NCBI RefSeq assembly: GCF_047495875.1
Contig: NC_092497.1
Location: 60,859,477 to 60,923,476, forward strand
Direction: 5' to 3'
Length of the DNA: 64,000 bases
Origin: Pithys albifrons albifrons
Taxonomy: Eukaryota > Chordata > Aves > Passeriformes > Thamnophilidae
The notes below the pieces were generated by a model, which did no database searches, was not told where the DNA came from, and worked only from the letters and a program-made list of their open reading frames with translations. The first letter of the stretch is position 1. Each line of letters begins with the position of its first letter. Below, in pieces: positions 1 through 10,600 of the stretch. Made by a program: the position numbers and the translations under genes.

Positions 1-658
1 TTTTCATTTCTCCTATCATTACTTGCTCAAAGACAGTGAAACCATCTAACTCAGCTAGTCTGCTTTCTTACCTGAAGATGGGTGTTGATAAGCATTTGAT
101 TTTCTTTCTTAATACCTCACTAAGGTCAATGACTCATGAATACCATATTTCCATGTAGTGTAAACTTGTGAGTAAACATCACCACCTGAACTAACAAAAA
201 AAAAAAGGAAAAAAAAGAGCATCAGAATACAGCATGAATCATAAATCTCTCACTACTCTCTCTGTATTTGTTGTTTCAAAGGTATAAAGTGTTTGCCTTC
301 TTTTAAATGGTTATTTATTTTGTTTATACTCATGGCATTTGATTCATCTTCTTATTCACTAGAAATAGCCTTCTTTCCTTTTTTAACACAGGAGAGATAT
401 TGGTCTCAGCTCACATTAGTAAATGAGTAAAGACAATGTTATTTCTCAGTCTTTGTGAGCTATGAATCTCTGTGGGTGAAATTTATCTTCATGGGAGGGG
501 AGGGTTTTTTTCAGACCTATGCACCTTTTTAGTCCACAGAATAGGGTATACCATAAGACCCTGATATTTAACTGTTCCCATTGGTGACTGGCAAGTCATC
601 TAGTAGTTTAAAGTCATGAATCTGATGATTGTGTATCCAGAACCTCGGCCCTGCAAAG
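1..658. other. AT-rich intergenic DNA, no gene seen
   Basis: I see no exon chain, RNA gene or recognisable transposon here. The only local structure is an A-rich tract around 197-221. The segment ends at the target duplication of the first solo LTR. Confidence 0.5.
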
Positions 659-663
659 ATGCA

Positions 664-1270
664 TGTGCTGGTTTAAAGGCGAACCAGCAGGGGAAATGAA
701 CTTACCACGAGAGAGATTAAGTCAAAGCTAAAATTTAATAATAATATTACAATAAATACACTGACACAAAAGGGAAATTGCTTTCAACTCACAAAACCCC
801 AGCAGTATAACCCAGTGTCCTGGGGCACAAACCCAAGGGGGTTTTGTATGCCCTTGTGCTGAGACTCCTGTGGCTCCCCCAAGTCCAGAGCAAAAGGAAG
901 TGAAAAACCTGTTGGTGCAGGCGAGGGCTGTGGTCTGGGCGAGAGTGGCGGTCTCCTCCTGTCAAGGTCCTGCTGTTTCTCTGGATCCAACAAACCCTTC
1001 CCAAGGTCTTACCCACCACTTATGTACTCTCAGGGAGCACCCAGTCCTTCCCCCTGGGCGGGGACTCACACAATGGGTGATTAACTCTGGGAGCCAGGGG
1101 GTATTGTTGAACCGTTGATGACCTTCACACCCAGCCTGGGGGGGTGGAGCTGCTGATGACTCCCTGGGCAGCTGCTGCTAATGGTCTATTGTCCTTGGGG
1201 AATGAATAGAATACACAGCTTTGATCACCCCCACACAGTGTCAACTGGTCCCTCCTGCTGAACTAGGACA
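664..1270 (-). mobile_element. Solo LTR of an endogenous retrovirus (ERVL-like, copy 1)
   Basis: A 607-bp element starts with TGTGCTGG and ends with AACTAGGACA, so it has TG...CA ends. It is flanked by a perfect 5-bp duplication, ATGCA, at 659-663 and 1271-1275. A second copy of the same family lies at 24131-24757. No internal retroviral region accompanies it, so it is a solo LTR left by recombination between two LTRs. A 5-bp duplication is typical of ERVL-class integration. The minus orientation is inferred from a TATA-like TACATAAG followed downstream by an ATTAAA signal on that strand. The 69-82 codon frames inside it are LTR sequence, not genes. Positions 1123-1154 are inverted relative to the other copy. 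Confidence 0.88.
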
Positions 1271-1275
1271 ATGCA

Positions 1276-3467
1276 GTAGTCTGCTCACAGCTTTCATGTT
1301 GCAGATCCAAGCCTATGACTCAGACCCATAAAAGGATTTAGATCTCTGAAGTAAGTCATCAGCAGAACTTCAGTCAAAACATTCAAGCCTTGTGACCTCT
1401 GTCTAAACACACTGCTAAGTAAATCTTAGAGGCATCTAATATCTGAGGCAAGGAGTTTAATGAGTGTTTATTGTCTAGCTCAGCATCAGTGCAGACATGG
1501 CTCAAAAAAGTCAGTGTTGAATTCACTACCATCAAAGCCCACAGGTGCTCCCCACCTCAGTCCTAGATGCTGAGTTTAGCAGGAACACTCAGATCACACC
1601 AAACACACCCCAACAGTTTGTTCAAAACTGTGGTCAGCCAAGAGAAAGCTGATAACATCGTGTGTCTATAACAGCACACAGTAGGTGTCTACTGGTGTAT
1701 TTTGATGCCACTTGCCAAGATTAAGGTACACAGCTCCTAAAATTAGTAGTTTACAATACTGTTTTAAAGTACACTAAATATTTTAGTTGTCTCCAGAAAG
1801 GATAAAAAGTGCAGTAGCACCTTAAGGACTGGCCAGAAGTTTTGTCTTTCAAAATTAGATTCTGAAAGAAATCAGAGAGATGGTGCTCCAAAAAGTCTTT
1901 GTTTCTAATGTGTAGACCGGCTATTAAAACCACCCACTGAATTCTTACTCCTGTCTCTCAAATTTCCATAAGTCATTGCAGCCTTTTATGGCAAAGTGTT
2001 GTCTTCCCTGGACTCCACATACAAATTACATATGTGAATTATTGAACTAAAAAGTGAGTTGAGGATTACTCACTGATAATCAAGGACACTGATAATTTAC
2101 AAAGAAACATATCCAAGACACTTTCATAAAGAGGATCAGAAAATATCAGGCTAATACATATTTGCATCATATAGCATGCGATATCATCATACAGACTGTA
2201 AATGAAGTTATCCACATTTCATGGCAATGAAGAACAAAGTGATCAGCATTTCAAGTATCACAGAAATCATCACTGCAGTTAGTCACTAAGGAATGGCTGC
2301 TACACATAACAGAGTGTACTGAATAACTAACATTCTATAGTACTAAGGGAGAGGTAATCTATACCTTATTTCATTATTAATATGATAATTAATTCAAACA
2401 CAGGTCTTTCACTCATACTTAAACCAGGAGTCTTAAATCTGAAACTAAAGGTCAGTTCTGTTCTCCATCACATCAGCTACTCTGAGAAGCTGACAATTAT
2501 AATCAGGAAATGCATAATTAAACCCATTATATAATTTGATCCAATGAATCAAAATAGTTTTTGCATTCAATTAATTTTTGTGCTACCAAGAAAAGCAGAA
2601 AACATGAGGTCATTGATTTGCTATTAGTCCTTTTCAAGAACTCTTGTATCTTTGTCAACCAGCATCTAACCCCTCAGTCATTCATTTCATATACTACAAA
2701 ACATGCCTCTTTGCAAAAGGATCTTCTTTTTTAACTTCAGAAGCATCCTGTGTCACATTTATATTTTAATGGGTATGTCCTCTGGAATGTAAATTTATAT
2801 GAGATTAGTAGCACAATGTAGAATCATTTTTCTCTTTAAGGAAATTGGCCCAGACTATTTTAATGTTTTGTCATTTCATGAGCGTCTGATATACTGCTTC
2901 ACTAAATTGTTACAGGTTTTCAAATTTTACTACATTTTTAGGTCAACAAGTTTAGATGCAAGACAAAGATTCCATTCCCTACCCCTAAAAACTCTTTAAA
3001 ATTATCCAGAGTGGGGTATACAAAATTCAAATCCACAACTCAGATTCACCAGTTACTTTTGGAAAATCAAATTATCTTCTTTCTGTAGCAATGTCTGTTA
3101 TGTTATTTGATGTTCAAAAGCATCAAAATATATCAAATGATGTTGTTTCAAATCAATGTTGACACTCCTGAACTGCAGGGTTTCTGAGAATACCCTACCA
3201 ATGTCTTGCTCATCCTCACCAATGCTGCACAGCCTGTTTACCTCCTCACAGTCTCAGGAGTCTCAACCTGCCATGGCAGCAGAGATGCAGGTGGGCTCTG
3301 TACCATGTCAAAAAGTAACTCAAAGTTTATTCAGTGCAAAGATTGGAAGCTGGTCATTGCCCACACGAGGAAGAAGGCTCCTGCTCTTCCTTGAAGGCTC
3401 TCAGTGGACATATAGGTTTGATATCTTATATGACAGGTATAAGGACCTGGAACTGGACAGACTGACC
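1276..3467. other. Intergenic DNA, no gene seen
   Basis: This is AT-rich sequence with no spliced gene model, RNA gene or clear repeat family. An open frame of 107 codons at 3156-3479 runs straight into the CR1 terminus that follows. It has no recognisable domain and no splice support, so I do not call it a gene. Confidence 0.45.
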
Positions 3468-3590
3468 ACAGAATCATAGAATTGTTTGGGTTGGAAGGGA
3501 CCTTAAAGATCCTCTGGTTCCAACCTCCCTACCATGAGCAGGGACATGTTTCACTAGACCAGGTTTCTCAGAGCCTCATCCAACCTTGCC
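3468..3590 (-). mobile_element. CR1 LINE 3'-end fragment (minus)
   Basis: The fragment reads as the reverse complement of a CR1 3' end. It starts with the terminal motif AGAATCATAGAAT, then has GGTTGGAAGGGACC and the CCATGAGCAGGGACA-type segment. It is 5'-truncated, as is usual for CR1. It sits head to head with the plus-strand CR1 that follows, separated only by a short TCTGC pentamer repeat. Confidence 0.85.
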
Positions 3591-3592
3591 AT

Positions 3593-3612
3593 CTCTGCTC
3601 TGCTCTGCTCTG
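3593..3612. repeat. (TCTGC)4 pentamer repeat between two CR1 fragments
   Basis: Four tandem TCTGC units lie exactly at the junction between a minus-strand and a plus-strand CR1 fragment. Confidence 0.8.
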
Positions 3613-4144
3613 CACTTGTGCACCGTCATCTTGAATATTATGTGCAATTTTGGTCACCACAATAAAAGATGCAAAGCTATGAAAAAGAATCCAAAGAAGA
3701 GCCACAAAGATGGTGAAGGGCCTTGTTGGGAAGCCATATGAGGAGTGGCTGAGGACACTTGGTCTGTTCAGCTGGAGAAGAGGAGGGTGAGAGAAAACCT
3801 CATTGAAGTCTTCAATACTCTCACGAGGGAAAGACAAGGGGCAGACACTGACCTCTTGTGTCTGGTGACAAGTGACAGGATCCAAGAGACAGGCTTGAAG
3901 CTGTGTCAGGGGAGGTTTAGGCTGGATATTAGGGAAAGGCTTTTCACCCAGGTGGTTGTTGGTCACTGGAAGAGGCTCCCCAGGGCAGTGGTCATAGCAC
4001 CAAGCCACCAGAGTCACATAAGGATTTGGACAATGCTCTTAGGCACATTGTGTGATTTTTGGGCCTGTCTTGTGTGGGTCCAGGAGCTGGACTGGATGTT
4101 CTTTGCGTTTTCCTTCCAACTCAGGGTATCCTATGATTCTATGA
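3613..4144 (+). mobile_element. CR1 LINE fragment (plus), end of ORF2 and 3' UTR
   Basis: This fragment carries the distal part of CR1 ORF2 and the 3' terminus. The translation contains recognisable CR1 C-terminal pieces such as LEKRRVRENLIEVFNTL, GRFRLDIRERLFTQVV and GHWKRLP. The end has the GAGCTGGACTGGATG box, CTTCCAACTCAGGGTATC and the CTATGATTCTATGA octamers. The frame is decayed, so the copy is inactive. It is more diverged than the copies at 39055 and 43770. Confidence 0.88.
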
Positions 4145-7100
4145 CCAGAATATTACTGTTCTTTCCTGTAAAAAAAAGTATACATTAAAGAAAAAAAAAG
4201 GCAATTAAACTCAGTTTAAACCAGTGTATGGAAGTACATCCACAACTATAAATTGGTTTTAAGTATGATACTTTTGATGTGATGATGCAAAATTGATCTT
4301 CAAGAGCCTTTCTGAGGATGATTCAAACCAATCATTTAGGTGTAAATCATCCTTGTAGGCAGAAAACAAGGCAATCTCATAACTCTTCCAGTCCTCAAAA
4401 GTAAAACCTGTATCACATCTGAAGTGTGTAATGTAACCTATTAGGAAGCCTTTCCAAAGCCAACAGTTCCAGCTGGAGTTTCTTCCATTAGAATGCACAA
4501 TGCACAAGAATACATTGTGAGGGCAGGATAAGAGTTTTACAATTTATATTTTAAGTAGATCTGTGACTCTTTTAGGATTCCATGTTCAATTATGAGAGGA
4601 ATTGAACAACTAAAATAATGGGCAGACTTTCAATACTTCTTAGCTTCCATAACTGAGGCCAGATTTTCAGAAGAGATATGACATCAAGCACAAAGTTCTT
4701 GGACATCCACTCAGTATGTCTCAATGGGAACTGCTAAACAATTCACATTCATAAAAAAAAAAGGCCCTAAACTAGTAGTTGCAATGGGAATTTAATGCAC
4801 TTAGCATTGCATAATTTTCACTTTCTTCAAAAGATCACGCACAAAATACTCAGGAGCCAGTCCTTTATCTTGCTTTATCAAGGCTTATGATCTTTTGATA
4901 CATAATCCTTCGATTCATAAACCTTCATGTTATAAATCAGGAATCAGAAGGCAATGAATTTTTATCAAATTTCAAGATCAGGGTGAATCACTTCCCCAAA
5001 TCTGTAGTGCTCAGAAAATGGATAGTGTGCAGAAGAATATATTTCTGATCAATCCTGCTATATATTTACTTGATATCAATATTCCATTTAGTCCACATTT
5101 ATTCTATTTTAAAAACTCCACAGATGCAGTTACACTGTAAATTATTATCTGGATTAAAAATGGTATTTAAAAATCTTATTTAAAAACTGTTTTTCCTCCA
5201 CAACTTCCCAGTGGTCTCTGGGATCTGCTATATACAGTTCTGGCAAGCACTGGTTTCACAGCTGCTATGACTTATTTATTTCTGCACCATCCCAGTTGGC
5301 ACAATGGGTTTGATTTTGTTAAAGGCATAGTGAATGGGCAGAAATCAGGATTTTCAAATGATTTTGTTACTATCAGCTCTTAATGTTAGAGGCTGAAAGC
5401 CATTGCTCAGGCATTGCTCACCCTTCAGAAGTGTGAAAGCCATAAACGTTGTTCAGCCTTTGTCTCGCAAATGTAACTTGGCTCTCAAGTGGAAAGGACA
5501 ATCTCTAAAATCTCAGGCTCTGGGCCAACACATATCTGACCAGAAAAGCAACCTCAAAGAAGGTACTTCAGTTGGAATTTCAGATCAGAAAACTTTTCAG
5601 GACCAGGGCCTCTTTTTCTCTCATCTATCATTTCCAAGCTAGCAGCTGCCAAAGTGCTGAGGATGGATCTTATGACATGGAACACTTGGGAAGATACTGA
5701 AGCTCAGCTTTCTTCAGATCACCCAGTAGCTGCCACATTCTGTGGGGTTTTCTGCCACCAGTGACCTAAACTGCACTTGAAGCTGTAATTTCACTCCAGT
5801 GAAGTCCTGTCACAGCGAGGTCCTGGGCTGTTTTGGGGAGGATGTGGTGTCATTCAGTGGTCAGAGATGGGGGAACTGTGTGAAGCCCTTTGCTGACACT
5901 GTGTCAGTGGAGAATCCCAGTATTGCCTGACAGAGCTCATTAAAATACCAGCCTGGACTTTGCACTGATCAGCAGTTTGGGACTCAGGGTAGGTATTAGA
6001 CAAGTTCACCCAGTGGATGATATACCTTTGCAGCCCATCTTGTTGGCAAGGATAGACTAAATTTGAGGACCCTTGAGAGAAGTGCCTGGAAGATGAGGCA
6101 GGACTTCTACTGTATCTGGCATTTGCTGTGAAAATCATTATGAAGTATCCATGTCTGCATGCTGAAATCGAGCTGGCATATTGTCCAACACTGATCAACA
6201 CTATAGTTACAGAGCCTGATCTATTTGGGGTCTAAAATTACAAAGAGATGTATAATTTCATCCGTTTGTAGGCTGGCCAGATACTACAGTCATACGAGTG
6301 TTAAAAATGTGTGTGGTAAATCAAGTAACTAAACAGAGGTAGGCAGACAGATATGTGGATTTTGAAATGTAAAACATTACGGCTATCTGTTTTGGTTGGA
6401 TGACACATCCTTCAGCATAGACTCTGGCATGCCTCTGTGTAAAGCATCATGTGCATCTATGGTACTGTGCAAGTAATACACTTCAGGCAACAACCACTTC
6501 CTAACCAATAGAAAACAAAGAGAAATCACACAAAAATTGTGGCATAAGTACTATTTTATTCCTTTAAAAAATTAAACACAAGAGCTAGAATATCTTTTAT
6601 AAATTGCAGAATAATACCTCTGTATATTATTTTTTGCTTTGTTTTTGTTTGTTGGCAGTACACATTGTATGGTAGCAAACTATTTGGAGTTCTTAACAAA
6701 TGCAATCAGATCACATTAAATGGGAACCTTCCAGTAAAAACTGTCCTGCTTATGAAATGGAAAACTATACTTTTAATAATTTAAATATCATTACCAATGC
6801 TGCAATGTCCCACTGAGTAATTCAGAAGTCTTTTAGGGTCATGTTATGACATTTCAAAAGCAATATTTGCATTTTGAAATCACCCTTTCTAATCAAGTTT
6901 CAATAAATAATCTGATGAAGATAAATTAATCCCTAATTTCATGTTTTGTGCTGACCAGTAAGTGCAACTAGTTTGCAGGTTAAAGTTGGGATTACATCTA
7001 AATAATCACTACTTCAATCAAGTCCTTTTTTGAATCAGTTGCTCATGTCATACTGCTACCACTTTTGAGATCAGGTACTGTGGTACCCACTTTGGGCTCT

Positions 7101-7544
7101 TCATTTCCAACAGAAGGATTTGGCAAGTGGGGACAAGACAGCATAGCTAAATACTGCTGCCTTCTAGGGATTTTGGACAGCAGAACGGTGTTCATGGGAC
7201 ACCTGGCACTAGCCTGCCTCCATCACTCACCAGAAACTTCCAACACTAGGGAGTAAGAAACAGATGAAAAAAACCCCTTCTCCCTGCTCATTCCTTGATT
7301 TCCTCTATGGTGTCAGTGATAAGATTCAGTTCCACTGCAGTCTGAAAACACATTGCTAGTTTATCTAATGCTGATTAGCAATTAAAAGACAAGTTCAACT
7401 GTGAATAGAACTTTTCTGTTATTTCACTCATTCTGACTTCCTCTTCCAGAAGCCGGCTTGAGAAACAACAAAAGCAGGATGATGGGAAGAATGCTAAGAG
7501 GGAGCTGTGGAATCCTAATCAGGAATAAATGAACAAATGTAAAA
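4145..7544. other. Intergenic DNA, no gene seen
   Basis: The sequence is AT-rich with short A or T runs, for example near 4176-4200 and 4753-4762. I find no exon chain, RNA gene or identifiable repeat. The minus frame of 115 codons at 5854-6201 lacks splice or domain support. Confidence 0.45.
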
Positions 7545-7588
7545 GTAAATAAATAAATACATAGATTAGATTAGATAGATTAGATAGG

Positions 7589-7653
<65 letters not shown>

Positions 7654-7654
7654 G
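7545..7654. repeat. (GATA)n microsatellite with impure AAAT/GATTA flank
   Basis: A pure TAGA/GATA tract of about 16 units runs from about 7589 to 7654. It is preceded by impure AAAT and TTAGA units from about 7545. On the minus strand it translates as repeated Tyr-Leu-Ser-Ile, which explains the low-complexity 84-codon frame here. That frame is not a gene. Confidence 0.95.
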
Positions 7655-10600
7655 AACCAAACCAAGAAAACAAAAACCCCAAAAACAAACATGAAGGAAA
7701 GCATCTCATGCCCTTGCCAGTTTTTCGTCACATCCAAGATTAAAGGCTTATTCTTATTGCAGTCAATGTACATGAATCTTGCATATTCCTGAAGCTCAAA
7801 GCAAGCCCTGTGCCTATTACAGTGAGGTAGGCTGAGGTGCTGACATGTTACCTGATTTCTGAAAATTTGTCCTCTTTGTCAGAAAGCAAACAATTTCCTC
7901 AGTGAGACTGATAGAAACCTTTTTTCTAGTTAAAGTACAAAAACCTCAGAAAATTTTAAGTCCCCCTGACTGCAATGTACTTTCTGTCCATCTTCTGAGC
8001 CCTTCAGACAAATGAATAAAAGACTTAAGGACTGTTTCTGATTAGTTTTTCATCAATTATAAAAATTGTATCTTATTTGTTTCCCCATTATGTGTTACAT
8101 GATCCATTGGGAAAGCACATCTCTCCGAAGACACTTCATCTGGTACAAAGGGAAGCAATATATTTGAAAGGAAATGGTCTAGGAAAATTAATACAGTACC
8201 AGGAAATTTTGTTTGAGAAGGTTTCCTAAAAGCTGTGAGCCAAAGCAAATGATAATACAGCTCTTCCTGGTCTACATTTTCCTAATTTTCAGCTCACCAT
8301 CATACTGGAACTAGAGCATGAGATGCTGTTTTGATGTACACTGGCTGTCCTTGAACCTTATTGCACATAGTAAAAATCCATAGCTGTGTAAAATGACCTT
8401 GCTTGAGGATATTAATTTAAATACTCAGAGTACCAAAGAACAAAATTTAATCTGGGGTGGAAATTAATGTGGAGAAAAGATAGGAAGATTTCTTCCACTA
8501 CTTATTGCTGCAGCCAATATAAAATCAGTGGTTTCTACCTTGCCATTTGTGGTTTTTCTGATGCCACCTGGATTTCCAGAGGTTATTGCTTCAAAAAAGT
8601 CTCTGATCTGCACCTACATTATTCGTTTGTTCTTGTTGACTTTACAGAAGTTTATTTCACATACACTTATAGATGTGACCAAATGTGTCCCTGCATTACA
8701 ATTGTAGTATTGATTGGAAGGCATTTTAAGAACCACTCAGCGGGTACTCCTCTAACTTGGCAGCAGCAATCTGTACATAAAGTGCATCTCACAGCCTAAC
8801 TTGAACAATTCCACTCTTACTCACAGCTTTGCTAGTGGGGAGCAAACATCTGCAGACATATTTGAACACCTATAAAACAGTAACCATGGGCACAGACAAA
8901 TGTGTCTTTCTTTTACTTCTTACAAAGGTAGCCAGCAGTGATGAGTGCTTATCTCAAACTGCTGCACTTCAATTTTATTGATTTGGTTTGGGATTTTGTG
9001 TGGGATTTTGTTTTTTGGGGTTTTTTTATGACATGCAGCTACAATCCTTGGTACAGTGGAAGTACAGGAGAGTGTTTGTTTCTGCAGACCACTGAATCCA
9101 CAGTCCCAGGACAAGCAAATCTGTAGCTTTCTATAATGTGCAAAGAATTTTCCCAAGCCACAATGAGTGAATTCATCTTGTATCTAGCTTCCTCTTCATT
9201 GCACCTCAGTTTTCTTTTTGTCTGCATTTTGCATGCAGTACCTGCAACACCATCTAGAAAGAGATGTTGTTTACTATCAGGGAAGGAATTGATTGCATAT
9301 GTAGGGCATACTGAAGTATGTGATGAGATGCAAGAGAGATATGTATGCTTCAGTGCTGCTTGAGATGGAAGCAGGTAGAATTACAGAAACTACAGGGCAA
9401 AAGGGCTAGAGTGACCTTTTGAGAACCATGTGTAATGTTACACTATCAGACAGGAATATAAATGTTTATAGACAAATGGAAGAATTCTACCATGGCCTGT
9501 TGCTGAGACAGTTGCCAAACAGGCTGAGAAAAATCTGCCCACAAAAAAGCATGAGATCATGCAGCCATAGGTTAGCTTGAGCAACTGTATCACAATTAAA
9601 TCATAATTATATGGGAGGCATTACCGCAACTAAGAATTGCCTCAGTACAGCACGAGCTTGTTGCTAATACAGATCACATTCCAGATCCACTTCAGTCTGT
9701 GGCACACAGCCAAGTGGAAGAGTATCTGCTATGAGCTCACTGTCCTGGGGGAGAGGGGCTGGGCTGCAGGAAGCAAACCGTATTGAACAACAAGTGCTGA
9801 CCAGGTGACCCTTCTTCTCACTCAGCCAGTGGCTCCCAGTGGTTTAAGATCTGCTACCATCTCCAGAGATTTCTACACAGAGGTGTTAATGAAAGCATTT
9901 CCAATCACATCCTGTCTCTAGCTTTCCTTCACTTGCCTTTTTCTTTATGGAATTAACTCTTTGAGGCTACTCAATTTTTGTATCACCCTTCACATTACTG
10001 TCTTACAATGGCCATGATGGTGGATTTTTTATTAACCTTAGAATATCCAAAAGTGCTTCTGGGGCACCTAATTCTTAAGTGCTGAATGCTTTCCTCTTTC
10101 CCCTCTCAATGCTTTCTGAACTCAAGAAATATACACCCATCTACACCTCAGTAGGTAGACTCCACTGAAACAAAGGAGAGATCTGTTTATTTATCCTAGT
10201 CAGCTACAAAGGAGTCTATTAAAGCTTCAGTTTTCAGGGAGTTCCAACTGAGAAAGCCTTGCCATTTGCACAGTTGTCTCCTCTTTTTTTCCACCTTCAA
10301 TTCATCTGTCACTGACTATATAAGTAAATATAACTAATTTTTTCCAGCTTACAGTGAAATACACTTCACTTTAAAGTCTTCTTTTTGTGTGTGTGTGATG
10401 TGCTGCAGAATACTGCACCATTGCTTACTGCAGTATTAATCATTCTTGTCCCCAGGCAGCATATCCTGAAAGATCTGTCCCACACCACATGGTTGTTGAG
10501 GCAATTGCAGTTATTTCAGTGTAAAAAGCTTGGCATCTAGGTCCAGGAGCTTAACCAGAGGGCTGGCTCCCACTGAATCCCCTGGCAGTCTTGAATAAAC

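Noticed and set aside
784..1118. Frames of 69-82 codons, repeated at 24258-24587
   Set aside because: They fall wholly within the two solo LTRs and recur only because the LTR recurs.
7519..7773. Minus frame with repeated YLSI residues
   Set aside because: It is the translation of the GATA microsatellite.
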